19,715 nt of DNA from JAHITU01 sp964486155 (GTDB taxonomy: Bacteria > Patescibacteriota > Minisyncoccia > Phycocordibacterales > UBA12079). Below are positions 1-7,393 of this stretch, piece by piece (the first letter of the stretch is position 1; every line of letters starts with the position of its first letter). Under the pieces are notes generated by a model, which saw only the letters and a list, made by a program, of their open reading frames with translations, made no database searches and was not told the DNA's origin. The stretch lies in contig CAZAKQ010000015.1 of the NCBI GenBank assembly GCA_964486155.1, forward strand, positions 1 to 19,715, given 5' to 3'. The translations under genes and the position numbers were made by a program.

Positions 1-160
1 GACAACCCTAATACACCCACTGCACAATCTTCCTTTTATATTAATTTAGTTCCTAGGTATCAGGAGATTTAGTTTAGATAGTTAGATAAACCTAGATTTT
101 AGAAAATTAGAAAAAAGTAAAGCATTAAGCGTTGTTTTTCTTTTGGTTTTATTTTTAGTA

Positions 161-169
161 TGATATACT
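161..169 (+). promoter_or_regulatory. Extended -10 promoter, probably leaderless start
   Basis: TG at 161-162, one base, then TATACT at 164-169 form an extended -10 box. A weak -35 candidate (TTGGTT, 143-148) lies 15 bp upstream. The ATG at 176 is only 6 bases past the -10 box, so the transcript would begin at or very near the start codon. There is no SD. Positions 1-160 hold no gene I can recognise. Confidence 0.5.
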
Positions 170-175
170 TTAATT

Positions 176-1255
176 ATGTTGAAAGATTCTAAAAACATAT
201 CTGTTAATATTACTTCTGGAACAATAATTAGAACGCTTCTTTTTATCTTGTTGTTTGTTGTTCTTTATCTTTTTAGAAATTTAGTTTTGGTTATATTAAC
301 TGCAATAGTTTTAGCTTCTGCTATTGAACCATTAATTAAATGGTTTATGAAATACAAAATACCAAGAGTTTTGGCTGTAATGTTGATTTATTTAATAGCT
401 TTTGCTTTAGGTCTTGGAATTTTTATATTATTTGTACCTGTAATTCTTGATGAAGTCTTTGCTTTTGTAGTAATGTTGCCGAATTATATTCAAATGTTGG
501 AAGCTTGGAATCCTATTTCTAATAGTGGATTTTTATCACCTACAGCAATAGAAGGTTTATCATCAGGATTTTCAGTAGCAGATGTAGTAACAGGAATAAG
601 AGATACAATGATTTCTACTTTTAGTAGTTTTTGGCAAACTATTAATAATGTTTTTGGAGGAGTGCTTTCATTTATTTTAATTTTAGTTTTTTCTTTCTAT
701 TTTGCAGTTCAAGAATATGGAATTATAAATTTCTTGAAGATAATTACTCCTTTAAAACATGAAGAATATATTTTAGATCTTTGGAGAAGATCAAAATTAA
801 AAATTGGATTATGGATGCAGGGGCAACTCCTTTTAATGCTTTTAATAGGAATTTTTGTATATTTAGGTCTAATGATTTTAGGCATTAAGTATGCTTTGTT
901 GCTTGCTATTATCGCTGCATTTACAGAATTGATTCCTTTATTTGGCCCTATTTTAGCTGCTGTTCCAGCTGTAATTATTGCTTTTGCCGATGGAGGTGCT
1001 ACTTCAGGATTAATTGTTGTTGGTTTTTATACAATTATTAATCAATTTGAAAGTCATCTTATTTATCCTTTAGTTGTTAAAAAAGTAGTAGGAGTTCCTC
1101 CGCTGATGGTTATTTTAGCTTTATTAGTAGGAGTTAAAATGGCTGGTATTTTAGGAATAATAATTGCTGTTCCTCTTGTTTCTGTATTTATGGAATTTAT
1201 ACATGATATTGAGAAAGGAAAAAAGAAACAACAAGAAGCAACCTCTAAGAAATAA
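176..1255 (+). CDS. AI-2E/PerM family transporter
   Basis: A 359-residue polytopic membrane protein of the AI-2E transporter (PerM/YdiK/TqsA-like) family. Hydrophobic segments fill residues 15-85, a central soluble stretch follows, and a second membrane block spans about 155-345. The C-terminal part carries the family signature region, reading LIYPLVVKKVVGVPPL followed by a Gly-rich helix and AVPL. The tail is Lys-rich and cytoplasmic. Family members export small molecules or act as Na+/H+ antiporters; the substrate here cannot be told. The start at 176 is favoured by an extended -10 box directly upstream and the lack of any other initiator. metG begins 2 bases after the stop, so the two are probably co-transcribed. 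Confidence 0.9.
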   Translation: MLKDSKNISVNITSGTIIRTLLFILLFVVLYLFRNLVLVILTAIVLASAIEPLIKWFMKYKIPRVLAVMLIYLIAFALGLGIFILFVPVILDEVFAFVVMLPNYIQMLEAWNPISNSGFLSPTAIEGLSSGFSVADVVTGIRDTMISTFSSFWQTINNVFGGVLSFILILVFSFYFAVQEYGIINFLKIITPLKHEEYILDLWRRSKLKIGLWMQGQLLLMLLIGIFVYLGLMILGIKYALLLAIIAAFTELIPLFGPILAAVPAVIIAFADGGATSGLIVVGFYTIINQFESHLIYPLVVKKVVGVPPLMVILALLVGVKMAGILGIIIAVPLVSVFMEFIHDIEKGKKKQQEATSKK

Positions 1256-1257
1256 TC

Positions 1258-2682
1258 ATGGATAAGAATTTTTATATTACCACTACTTTACCTTATGTAA
1301 ATGCTGACCCTCATGTTGGTTTTGCATCAGAAATTTTAAGAGCAGATTTTTTAGCTCGTTATAAAAGGGCGAGTGGTTTTAATGTTTTTTTTAATACTGG
1401 AACTGATGAGCATGGAATGAAAATTTATCAAGAAGCACAAGAGCAAGGAACAAACACTCAGGAATATGTAGATAAATATGCAAAAAGATTTGATGATTTA
1501 AGAAAGATTTTGAATTTATCCTATGATAATTTTGTACGAACTACGGATATAAACCATAAGAAGTCAGCTCAAACTTTTTGGAAAAAATGTGAAGAGAATG
1601 GTGATATTTATAAAAAGAATTATAAAGTTAAATATTGTGTAGGTTGTGAATTAGAAAAAACTGATTCTGAATTGATAAATGGAGAATGTCCTTTACATCC
1701 AGGTAAGAAATTAGAAGAAATTGAAGAAGAAAATTATTTTTTTCGTTGGTCTAATTACGAAGATAAACTTTTGAAATTATATGAAGAAAATCCTGATTTT
1801 GTCATTCCTAATTTTCGTCAAAATGAAATCAAAAAATTTATAGAAAGAGGTTTGCAAGATTTTTCTATTTCTCGTTTGAAAGAAAAAATGCCTTGGGGAG
1901 TACCTGTTCCGGGAGATGAAAATCATGTAATGTATGTTTGGTTTGATGCTCTTGTAAATTATATTTCAGCCATTGGTTGGTCAGAAGATATGGAAAAATT
2001 TAAAAAATGGTGGCCTGTTTTTCAAGTAGCTGGAAAAGATAATCTTAGGCAACAATCTGCAATGTGGCAAGCTATGTTAATGTCTGTTGGAATAGAGTCT
2101 TCAAAACAAATTCATATTTTTGGTTTTATAAATTCAGGAGGTCAAAAAATGAGTAAAAGTATTGGAAATGTAATTAATCCTTTGGATATTGTAAATGAAT
2201 ATGGAACAGATGCTTTGCGATATTATGTAGCTAGTCATATAAATATGTATGAAGATTCTGATATGACCATGGATAAATTTAAGGAAGTCTATAATGCTGA
2301 TTTAGCCAATGGGTTAGGGAATTTAGTTAGTCGGATTATGAAGATGGTTGAAAATTATGAAGTTGATTATCGGTTAGAAGATTTTAATTTAGAAAAACAA
2401 AAAGATTTTGTAAGATTGATGGATAGTTTTAATTTGAATGGAGCGAGTGATTTAATCTGGCAAAAAATAAAATATCTTGATGGAAAAATTCAAGAAGAAG
2501 AACCTTTTAAAGTAGCCAAAGAAGATTTAGGTAAAGCGCAGAAAATGGTAGGGGATTATGTTCCGGTATTATGGGAAATTGCTAATCTATTAGAAATTTT
2601 TATTCCAGAAACTGCACAGAAAATAATTGATTTAATTGAAAATAAAAAATCTCCAAAAGAACCTTTGTTTTTGAGGAAGTAA
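1258..2682 (+). CDS. metG: Methionyl-tRNA synthetase
   Basis: Class I aminoacyl-tRNA synthetase charging tRNA-Met. The N-terminal Rossmann fold carries the HIGH-type signature as HVGF (residues 19-22) and the KMSKS loop is intact at 297-301. One zinc knuckle is visible in the insertion domain: C127/C130 with C144 and H147. At 474 residues it is a compact form ending after the anticodon-binding helical domain, without the C-terminal EMAP-II-like tRNA-binding domain of longer MetG proteins. It starts 2 bases after the permease stop and has no SD, so translational coupling is likely. A strong terminator follows immediately. Confidence 0.97.
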   Translation: MDKNFYITTTLPYVNADPHVGFASEILRADFLARYKRASGFNVFFNTGTDEHGMKIYQEAQEQGTNTQEYVDKYAKRFDDLRKILNLSYDNFVRTTDINHKKSAQTFWKKCEENGDIYKKNYKVKYCVGCELEKTDSELINGECPLHPGKKLEEIEEENYFFRWSNYEDKLLKLYEENPDFVIPNFRQNEIKKFIERGLQDFSISRLKEKMPWGVPVPGDENHVMYVWFDALVNYISAIGWSEDMEKFKKWWPVFQVAGKDNLRQQSAMWQAMLMSVGIESSKQIHIFGFINSGGQKMSKSIGNVINPLDIVNEYGTDALRYYVASHINMYEDSDMTMDKFKEVYNADLANGLGNLVSRIMKMVENYEVDYRLEDFNLEKQKDFVRLMDSFNLNGASDLIWQKIKYLDGKIQEEEPFKVAKEDLGKAQKMVGDYVPVLWEIANLLEIFIPETAQKIIDLIENKKSPKEPLFLRK

Positions 2683-2709
2683 AAACAACATTTATGTTGT
2701 TTTTATTTT
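2681..2709 (+). terminator. Rho-independent terminator after metG
   Basis: A 10-bp perfect stem (AAAAACAACA / TGTTGTTTTT) with a TTTA loop, overlapping the metG stop codon and followed by ATTTTG. The A/T-symmetric arms would let it work in both directions. Confidence 0.75.
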
Positions 2710-2747
2710 GTTTATTGCATTAATTAATATTAATCAATATAGTAAAT

Positions 2748-2753
2748 TATAAT
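2748..2753 (+). promoter_or_regulatory. Possible -10 box for the dinB-like/alkD/tatD group
   Basis: TATAAT at 2748-2753, just downstream of the metG terminator. No good -35 at 16-18 bp. The next ATG (2764) opens a 17-codon ORF that ends in TGA overlapping the ATG of the DinB-like gene at 2814. Confidence 0.3.
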
Positions 2754-2813
2754 GGTAACAACAATGCCTATCACAAAAGCAAGAATTAATTTAGGATCTG
2801 TAGTTAAAATAAT

Positions 2814-3278
2814 ATGAAAAAAGAATTAGAATTAAAAATAGAAGAGTGGAAAGAGGTTAAAGGGCTAACTTATGATTTTATTAATTCACTGACAAATGAA
2901 CAATTAGGTTTAACTGTTGGTAAAAATATGGGAACTTTAGGTAAACAGTTTCGGCATATGGGAGATGTTCAGTTTTGTTATAACTCAGGAATTGAAACAG
3001 GAAAAATTGATTTTGATAAATATAGACGAGACTATTCTCTAGAAAATTCAAAAGAAAAGTTGATTGGTTTTTTAAAAGAACAGGATGAAGATTTAATTTC
3101 TTTTGTAGAAAAAAATGAAGATAAAAAGATAGATTGGGGTTTTGAAAAGATGTCTCTAGAAAAACATTTGAATTTTTTAATTCAACATGAGATTTTTCAC
3201 CATGGAGAATGGGTTGTGTATATTAGGTCTTTAGATTTGAAATTACCTGATTCTTGGAAAGAAAATTATGGATTATAA
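2814..3278 (+). CDS. DinB-like (YfiT-type) metal-dependent protein
   Basis: A 154-residue all-helical protein fitting the DinB/YfiT-like four-helix bundle superfamily. These proteins bind a metal through three histidines; the candidates here are H48 (RHMGD), H125 (IQHE) and H129 or H130 (FHHGEW). The C-terminal HHGEW..YIRSLDLKLPDSW segment is typical of the family. Some members are thiol-dependent S-transferases; a specific reaction cannot be assigned. There is no SD; the ATG overlaps the TGA of a possible upstream 17-codon ORF. Its last 11 bases overlap the AlkD-like gene, so the two are very likely translated together. Confidence 0.8.
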   Translation: MKKELELKIEEWKEVKGLTYDFINSLTNEQLGLTVGKNMGTLGKQFRHMGDVQFCYNSGIETGKIDFDKYRRDYSLENSKEKLIGFLKEQDEDLISFVEKNEDKKIDWGFEKMSLEKHLNFLIQHEIFHHGEWVVYIRSLDLKLPDSWKENYGL

Positions 3279-3993
3279 TTCTTTACACAAAAAAATAGTT
3301 TCTGAATTGAAAAAGAAAGAAAATAAGGATGTAGCTAGAGAAGAAAAAAGATATAATAAAAATGATTTAATTTCTTATGGTATTAGAACTCCTATTCTAC
3401 ATAAGATATTCAAGAAATTTAAAAAAGATATAGAAAACCTAAGTTTAAAAGATTCTTTTAATTTAGCCATCTTGTTATATAAATCACAAATTCAAGAACA
3501 AATATTTTTTGGAACTTATATTTTAAAATTAAAGAAAGAGGAGTTTAAAAAGTCTGATTTGAAAATCATTAATAAAGCATCAAGTTATTTTACAAGTTGG
3601 GGAGTTGTAGATAATTTTTGTATGGATGTGTTACAACCTGTTTTGTTGAAATTCCCGAAAGAAATTTTGAGTTTAATGGAAAAATGGAATAATTCAAGGA
3701 ATATGTGGCAACGACGAGCATCTGTAGTTGTTTTTGTTAGAACTATAGGAGAAAGCGATAAATTTACTTCTAAAGGGTTAAGACTGTGTAATAACTTGAT
3801 CTGGGATAAGGAAGATTTAGTTCAAAAAGGTGTAGGTTGGGCATTGAAGGATATGATGAGAGGAGATAAAAAGAAAGTTTTTGATTATATTAAAAGAATT
3901 AGAAAAGATGGAGTTTCCTCAGTAATTACTTTATATGCAATACGGGATTTAAAAGGAAAGAGACGAGAAGAAATTTTAAAAATTAAAAGTTAG
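3268..3993 (+). CDS. AlkD-like DNA alkylation repair glycosylase
   Basis: A 241-residue protein of the HEAT-like-repeat DNA glycosylase family (DNA alkylation repair enzyme, AlkD type), which excises N3- and N7-alkylated purines. Residues at the positions known to matter in Bacillus AlkD line up: W111 and D115 (SWGVVDNFC, same 4-residue spacing), R150 in MWQRRAS, and W191 in GVGWALKD. The length is normal. It overlaps the DinB-like gene by 11 bp, with GGAAAG upstream acting as a weak SD. It is separated from tatD by 6 bases, so these form a DNA-maintenance group. Catalytic class is established for the family; substrate range here is inferred. Confidence 0.9.
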   Translation: MDYNSLHKKIVSELKKKENKDVAREEKRYNKNDLISYGIRTPILHKIFKKFKKDIENLSLKDSFNLAILLYKSQIQEQIFFGTYILKLKKEEFKKSDLKIINKASSYFTSWGVVDNFCMDVLQPVLLKFPKEILSLMEKWNNSRNMWQRRASVVVFVRTIGESDKFTSKGLRLCNNLIWDKEDLVQKGVGWALKDMMRGDKKKVFDYIKRIRKDGVSSVITLYAIRDLKGKRREEILKIKS

Positions 3994-3999
3994 TTAACT

Positions 4000-4785
4000 A
4001 TGTATAAATATTTTGATACACATGCTCATTTGGACATGGGGCAATATGATAATGATCGAGAGGAATTAATCCTAAATCTTCAAAAAGAAAATATTGGAGT
4101 GATCACAATTGGAACAGATAAAAAAACTTCTTTTGAAGCAGTTGATTTTGCTAATCAATATAAAAATGTTTATGCTACTATTGGTTATCATCCCACTGAT
4201 GCTAGCGAAGAATTTAAAGAAGAGGATTTCACAGAATTGGTAAAAAATAAAAAAGTAGTAGGAATAGGGGAATGTGGTTTAGATTATTTTCGTCTAAAAG
4301 GTTCTTTTAAAACTGAATCTAAAAAACAGAAAGAAAATTTCATAAAACAAATTGATTTTGCGGTGAAAAAAGATTTACCTATAATAGTGCATTGTCGTGA
4401 TGCTCATAAAGAGATGATTGAAATTTTAGAATCTAAAAAACAAGAATATGGAGATAAATTAAGAGGAGTTATACATTTTTTCTCTGGAGGAGTTCAAGAA
4501 GCTCAAAAATATCTTGATTTAGGATTTTATTTTTCGTTTGGAGGAGTTATTACTTTTACTGATGCTTATGATGAAGTGATTAAATTTATTCCAATTGAAA
4601 ATATTTTACCAGAAACAGATGCTCCTTTTGTGACTCCAACACCGTATAGAGGTAAAAGAAATGAGCCGATTTATGTGAAAGAAGTTTATAAAAGAATTGC
4701 TGAATTAAAAAATAAGGATTTGGCTAAAACTAAGGATATTTTGATTAAAAATATAGAAACTTTATTTAAAATCAAGTTGCAATAA
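4000..4785 (+). CDS. tatD: TatD family metal-dependent hydrolase / DNase
   Basis: A 261-residue amidohydrolase-fold TIM barrel. All metal-binding motifs are visible: H8-x-H10 in DTHAHLD, E91 in GIGECGLDY, H131 in IVHCRD, H159 in VIHFFSGG and D207 in PETDAP. TatD proteins are Mg-dependent 3'-5' exonucleases or DNases acting on damaged or single-stranded DNA. It follows the AlkD-like gene by 6 bases with no SD. The neighbourhood metG-(dinB-like, alkD-like)-tatD resembles the common metG-tatD pairing of many bacteria with two repair genes inserted. Confidence 0.95.
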   Translation: MYKYFDTHAHLDMGQYDNDREELILNLQKENIGVITIGTDKKTSFEAVDFANQYKNVYATIGYHPTDASEEFKEEDFTELVKNKKVVGIGECGLDYFRLKGSFKTESKKQKENFIKQIDFAVKKDLPIIVHCRDAHKEMIEILESKKQEYGDKLRGVIHFFSGGVQEAQKYLDLGFYFSFGGVITFTDAYDEVIKFIPIENILPETDAPFVTPTPYRGKRNEPIYVKEVYKRIAELKNKDLAKTKDILIKNIETLFKIKLQ

Positions 4786-4788
4786 AAA

Positions 4789-4957
4789 ATTAGCTGTGCT
4801 AATCTAAGACCATTGAAAGCTAAGCTTTTGGTAGCTTTCATTAAACTTATTGGTTAATAAAGGATAGTAAAAAGTGGAGGTAGTAAAAAAATTACGAAGT
4901 AATTTTTTTTCCTAAAACCTAACTACCTAATACCATTTTCTAAAAACCTAAATTATT
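4789..4957 (+). other. Hairpin-rich spacer between tatD and rpsF
   Basis: Three hairpins in 170 bases. ATTAGC-TGT-GCTAAT lies at 4789-4803. TGAAAGCTA/TAGCTTTCA, 9 bp with a 9-base loop, lies at 4814-4840. AAAAAAATTAC-GAA-GTAATTTTTTT lies at 4885-4909, running into a T tract and so resembling an intrinsic terminator. The last is bracketed by GGTAG (from 4879) and CTACC (about 4922), a short outer inverted repeat. No promoter or SD for rpsF is evident. Confidence 0.6.
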
Positions 4958-5506
4958 ATGTCAGATAAACAAATTTACGAAATCGGATATCTAGTACTTC
5001 CAAGTATTTCGGAAGATGATGTCTTAACCGAGGTAGCTAATATTAAAGCTATTTTAGAAAAACAAGGGGCAGATTTTTTATCAGGAGATGAACCTAAGTT
5101 AATAGAATTAGCTTATCCTATTTCTAAAACATTTGGTGCAGAAAAACAAATCTTTGAAAAAGGATATTTTGCTTGGATGAAATTTGAAATGGAAGTAGGA
5201 AAATTAGCTGAACTTAAATTGGAATTAGACAAATATGAAAATATTTTGAGATATCTTTTAATAAAAACTATTAAAAAAGATGTTCTTGTATCTGATAACA
5301 AACGTGCTTCTTTTGCGAAAAAAGATGTTACTATTACAGATAAAGAAAAAGAGAAAGAGATAGAGCCTGTAAAAATTGTAAAGAAAAAAGAAGTTCAAAA
5401 TCAAGATGTTGAAGCAAAAGAAGTTGAAGAAGAAAGAAGTGATGAAAAAGAACAAAAAGAAAAAGAAGATTTAGACGAAACAATTGATAATTTAATAATT
5501 AAGTAA
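4958..5506 (+). CDS. rpsF: Ribosomal protein bS6 with long charged tail
   Basis: Residues 1-95 match bS6, the small-subunit protein that pairs with bS18 on the 16S central domain: YEIGYLVLPSISEDDV, then YPISKTFG and the YENILRYLLIKTIKKD strand. The protein is 182 residues, against about 95-135 usual. The extra C-terminal 80 residues are almost entirely Lys and Glu (runs of KEKEKE, EVEEERSDEKEQKEKE) and probably disordered. Followed by ssb and rpsR, the standard bacterial order. No SD precedes the ATG; a hairpin lies 50 bases upstream. Confidence 0.9.
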   Translation: MSDKQIYEIGYLVLPSISEDDVLTEVANIKAILEKQGADFLSGDEPKLIELAYPISKTFGAEKQIFEKGYFAWMKFEMEVGKLAELKLELDKYENILRYLLIKTIKKDVLVSDNKRASFAKKDVTITDKEKEKEIEPVKIVKKKEVQNQDVEAKEVEEERSDEKEQKEKEDLDETIDNLIIK

Positions 5507-5523
5507 ATAAGTTAAAAGCCCAT

Positions 5524-5607
5524 AAAGTCTGTAAAGTTCATAAAGTCAGAAAAATCGCAGAGCGATTTTTCTAAAAAAGACTTTCGACTTTCGACTTTAC
5601 AGACTTT
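5524..5607 (+). repeat. Nested inverted repeat in rpsF-ssb spacer
   Basis: The outer arms are 14-bp perfect (AAAGTCTGTAAAGT at 5524-5537 and its complement at 5594-5607). The inner hairpin is AGAAAAATCGC-AGA-GCGATTTTTCT at 5548-5572. The right side contains tandem GACTTTC units. Its T-rich 3' arm could act as an attenuator between rpsF and ssb. Confidence 0.65.
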
Positions 5608-5619
5608 CGACTAAGATAT

Positions 5620-6072
5620 ATGTATCTAAACAAAGCAATAATAATAGGAAATTTAACTAGAGATCCCGAGCTAAAATCACTTCCTTCGGGTATTCAGGTA
5701 GCTAATATGGGAGTGGCTACAAATAGAGTTTGGAGAGACAAAGAAGGGAATAAAAAAGAAGCAGTTGAATTTCATAATGTTGTGGTTTTTGGTAGACAAG
5801 CCGAAACAACAGCTCAATATCTTAAAAAAGGATCTTCTGTATTAATAGAAGGAAGATTACAAACTCAGAGTTGGGAAGCTGATGGAATTAAGAAATATAG
5901 AACTGAAATTATTGCTGAAAGGGTACAATTTGGTCCAAGAAGAGATGGAGGAGGAGCAGCACCAGTAGCTAAGCCAGTTGATGGAGGAACGAATCAAAAT
6001 GCCGAAGCTCCAAAAGCAGAAGGAATTGATTATCCAGAAGAAGAAATAAATCCAGAAGATATCCCGTTCTAA
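5620..6072 (+). CDS. ssb: Single-stranded DNA-binding protein
   Basis: A 150-residue SSB. The OB fold occupies residues 1-110: MYLNKAIIIGNLTRDPELK, then VEFHNVVVFGRQAETTAQYLKKGSSVLIEGRLQTQSW. A Gly/Ala/Pro-rich flexible linker follows (about 112-138). It ends in the acidic tip PEDIPF, the conserved C-terminal peptide that docks RecO, PriA, exonuclease I and other partners. It coats ssDNA in replication and repair. It sits between rpsF and rpsR as in most bacteria, but with about 110- and 150-base spacers instead of tight junctions. No SD is visible before the ATG. Confidence 0.97.
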   Translation: MYLNKAIIIGNLTRDPELKSLPSGIQVANMGVATNRVWRDKEGNKKEAVEFHNVVVFGRQAETTAQYLKKGSSVLIEGRLQTQSWEADGIKKYRTEIIAERVQFGPRRDGGGAAPVAKPVDGGTNQNAEAPKAEGIDYPEEEINPEDIPF

Positions 6073-6103
6073 TTTCCTTTAGAAAATTAGAACTAGTAGA
6101 AAG

Positions 6104-6215
6104 TCTATAAAGTTCATAAAGTTGAAAGTTAAAAAATTGCTTTGCAATTTTTTCAAAACTTTTAACTAAAAATATTAACTTTACAAACTTTTAACTTTAC
6201 AAACTTTTAACTAAA
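6104..6215 (+). repeat. Nested inverted repeat in ssb-rpsR spacer
   Basis: The inner hairpin is AAAAAATTGC-TTT-GCAATTTTTT (6131-6153). Left-side units of the AAAGTCTATAAAGTT type are matched, with mismatches, by repeated AACTTTACAAACTTT units on the right. It shares the layout and some sequence of the rpsF-ssb spacer. No promoter is recognised. Confidence 0.6.
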
Positions 6216-6221
6216 TAAATT

Positions 6222-6428
6222 ATGAATAAAAAACATTGTTTTTTCTCACAAAATAATATAGAACAAATTGATTATAAAGATTTAGAAGCTTTGAAGAAAT
6301 TTGTTAATCCTCATGGAAGAATTTTGTCACGAAAAAGAACTGGTCTTTGTGCTAAACATCAAAGACAATTAGCAACAGCTATAAAAAGAGCAAGATTTCT
6401 AGCTTTATTACCTTATACAGCTAAATAA
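6222..6428 (+). CDS. rpsR: Ribosomal protein bS18
   Basis: A 68-residue bS18, normal length for a short form. It has the N-terminal KHCFF and the family core LKKFVNPHGRILSRKRTGLCAKHQRQLATAIKRARFLALLPYT. It binds 16S rRNA as a partner of bS6, encoded upstream. There is no SD before the ATG. The stop codon lies inside the left arm of a 31-bp terminator hairpin, so the last codons and the terminator overlap structurally. Confidence 0.97.
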   Translation: MNKKHCFFSQNNIEQIDYKDLEALKKFVNPHGRILSRKRTGLCAKHQRQLATAIKRARFLALLPYTAK

Positions 6429-6488
6429 ACACAACAAAAATACCACTGAGAGGTTAGACCTCTCAGTGGTATTTTTGTTGTGTTTATT
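6424..6488 (+). terminator. 31-bp perfect hairpin terminator of rpsR
   Basis: The left arm 6424-6454 and right arm 6458-6488 are perfect complements around a TAG loop. The apex reads AGAGGT-TAG-ACCTCT and the 3' arm contains TTTTTGTTGTGTTT. The arm includes the rpsR stop codon (6426-6428). It is far longer than a typical terminator and symmetric, so also functional in reverse. Confidence 0.8.
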
Positions 6489-6548
6489 GATGATTTATTA
6501 TATATTAGACATAGATTTTGTATGTTTTTTGTTTAATTTTTTTATAAA

Positions 6549-6555
6549 AAGGAGA
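6549..6555 (+). promoter_or_regulatory. Shine-Dalgarno of small-gene cassette
   Basis: AAGGAGA lies 5 bases before the ATG at 6561. It is noteworthy because the preceding plus-strand genes lack SDs. Confidence 0.6.
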
Positions 6556-6560
6556 TTGGT

Positions 6561-6818
6561 ATGGAATTAAAAGACACAGAACTTCTTTGTTCTGCTTGTA
6601 AAGGTAAAATAATAGAAAGATTTAAAAACCAGGCTATTTTTAAAGGTAGAAGAGGAATTATTGGTCCAGGGGGAAGACAATTTAGTCATTATGGAAAACC
6701 AAAAAGTGTTGGTTTCCATTGTAAAAAATGTGGAATTGAATATAATTTTGAATTTATAAGAAATCTTTTGGAAGCAAAACTCAAAGGTTCAGGAGGAGAC
6801 AATGAAAGGAAAACATAA
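6561..6818 (+). CDS. Small zinc-ribbon protein, unknown function
   Basis: An 85-residue protein I do not recognise. It has two CxxC knuckles (C10-SA-C13 and C54-KK-C57) that together would bind one zinc, separated by a basic, Gly-rich loop (FKGRRGIIGPGGRQFSHYGKP). Basic zinc ribbons of this kind often bind RNA or DNA, but that is inference. It starts after a strong AAGGAG SD and overlaps the next small zinc-ribbon gene by 17 bp, whose own SD (AGGAGGA) lies inside its 3' end. Probably an operon of three. Confidence 0.75.
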   Translation: MELKDTELLCSACKGKIIERFKNQAIFKGRRGIIGPGGRQFSHYGKPKSVGFHCKKCGIEYNFEFIRNLLEAKLKGSGGDNERKT

Positions 6819-6957
6819 AGTTTATTGTAAAATTTGCAGAAATGTAATTTCTAAAATTCCTCCAACTTCTTATATCAAAGAAGGTGGAATTTTTGTTTCT
6901 GTAGAACGGCAAAAGAAAAGAAACAAAACTCATTGTAATAAATGTAAACCTTTATAA
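6802..6957 (+). CDS. 51-residue zinc-ribbon miniprotein
   Basis: A short ORF beginning MKGKHKVYCKICRN and ending HCNKCKPL. The two CxxC pairs (C9/C12 and C45/C48) would make a single treble-clef or rubredoxin-like zinc site. About a quarter of the residues are Lys or Arg. AGGAGGA at 6791-6797 sits 4 bases before the ATG, an excellent SD, and the start overlaps the upstream gene by 17 bp, so translation is coupled. The size and paired knuckles recall L33-type or other small ribosome-associated zinc proteins, but there is no clear match. Function unknown. Confidence 0.7.
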   Translation: MKGKHKVYCKICRNVISKIPPTSYIKEGGIFVSVERQKKRNKTHCNKCKPL

Positions 6958-6973
6958 AACTTAAGAAGGCATT

Positions 6974-7393
6974 ATGTTCTGTTGGGTGAATGGAGAAGAG
7001 TGTGTTCAAAATTTTACAAATTCTTTTTCTCTAAATGATCTTATGAAAAGAAACTGTGGGGAATGTATGAACTTTTCTGGAGATGATTTAGAAAAGAATT
7101 TTAGAGCTTTAGGATTTGTTCCGATTGATCGAGAAATTCTTTTTTCTGAATATGAATTAGAAACTCTTTTTATAAATAGAGAAGTTCTTGAAACTATTCT
7201 TACAACTCAAATAAATGAAGTTCAGAAAAATCTTATTCAGGTAAAAGAAATAAGAAAATCTTTTTTACAAGAAAGACACCCGAATGTTTCTGAAGAGGGA
7301 ATAGAAGACATGATAGGGTTTGATGATATTTTTTGTGAAATAGAAGAATATCTTCAAGAGTTAGAACTTTTAGAAGAAATTTTTAATGAATAA
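6974..7393 (+). CDS. Acidic hypothetical protein, third gene of cassette
   Basis: 139 residues, unrecognised. The N-terminal third is Cys-rich (C3, C10, and C29/C32 within NCGEC), possibly another metal site. The rest is strongly acidic and predicted helical (LETLFINREVLETILTTQINEVQKNLIQVKEIRK, then EIEEYLQELELLEEIFNE), with heptad-like hydrophobic spacing suggesting a coiled coil. AAGAAGG lies 5 bases before the ATG as SD. It starts 16 bases after the zinc miniprotein and probably belongs with the two zinc ribbons. No signal peptide or membrane segment. Confidence 0.65.
   Translation: MFCWVNGEECVQNFTNSFSLNDLMKRNCGECMNFSGDDLEKNFRALGFVPIDREILFSEYELETLFINREVLETILTTQINEVQKNLIQVKEIRKSFLQERHPNVSEEGIEDMIGFDDIFCEIEEYLQELELLEEIFNE

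Noticed and set aside
1..160. tRNA or end of an upstream gene
   Set aside because: No cloverleaf and no convincing open frame reaches the window edge.
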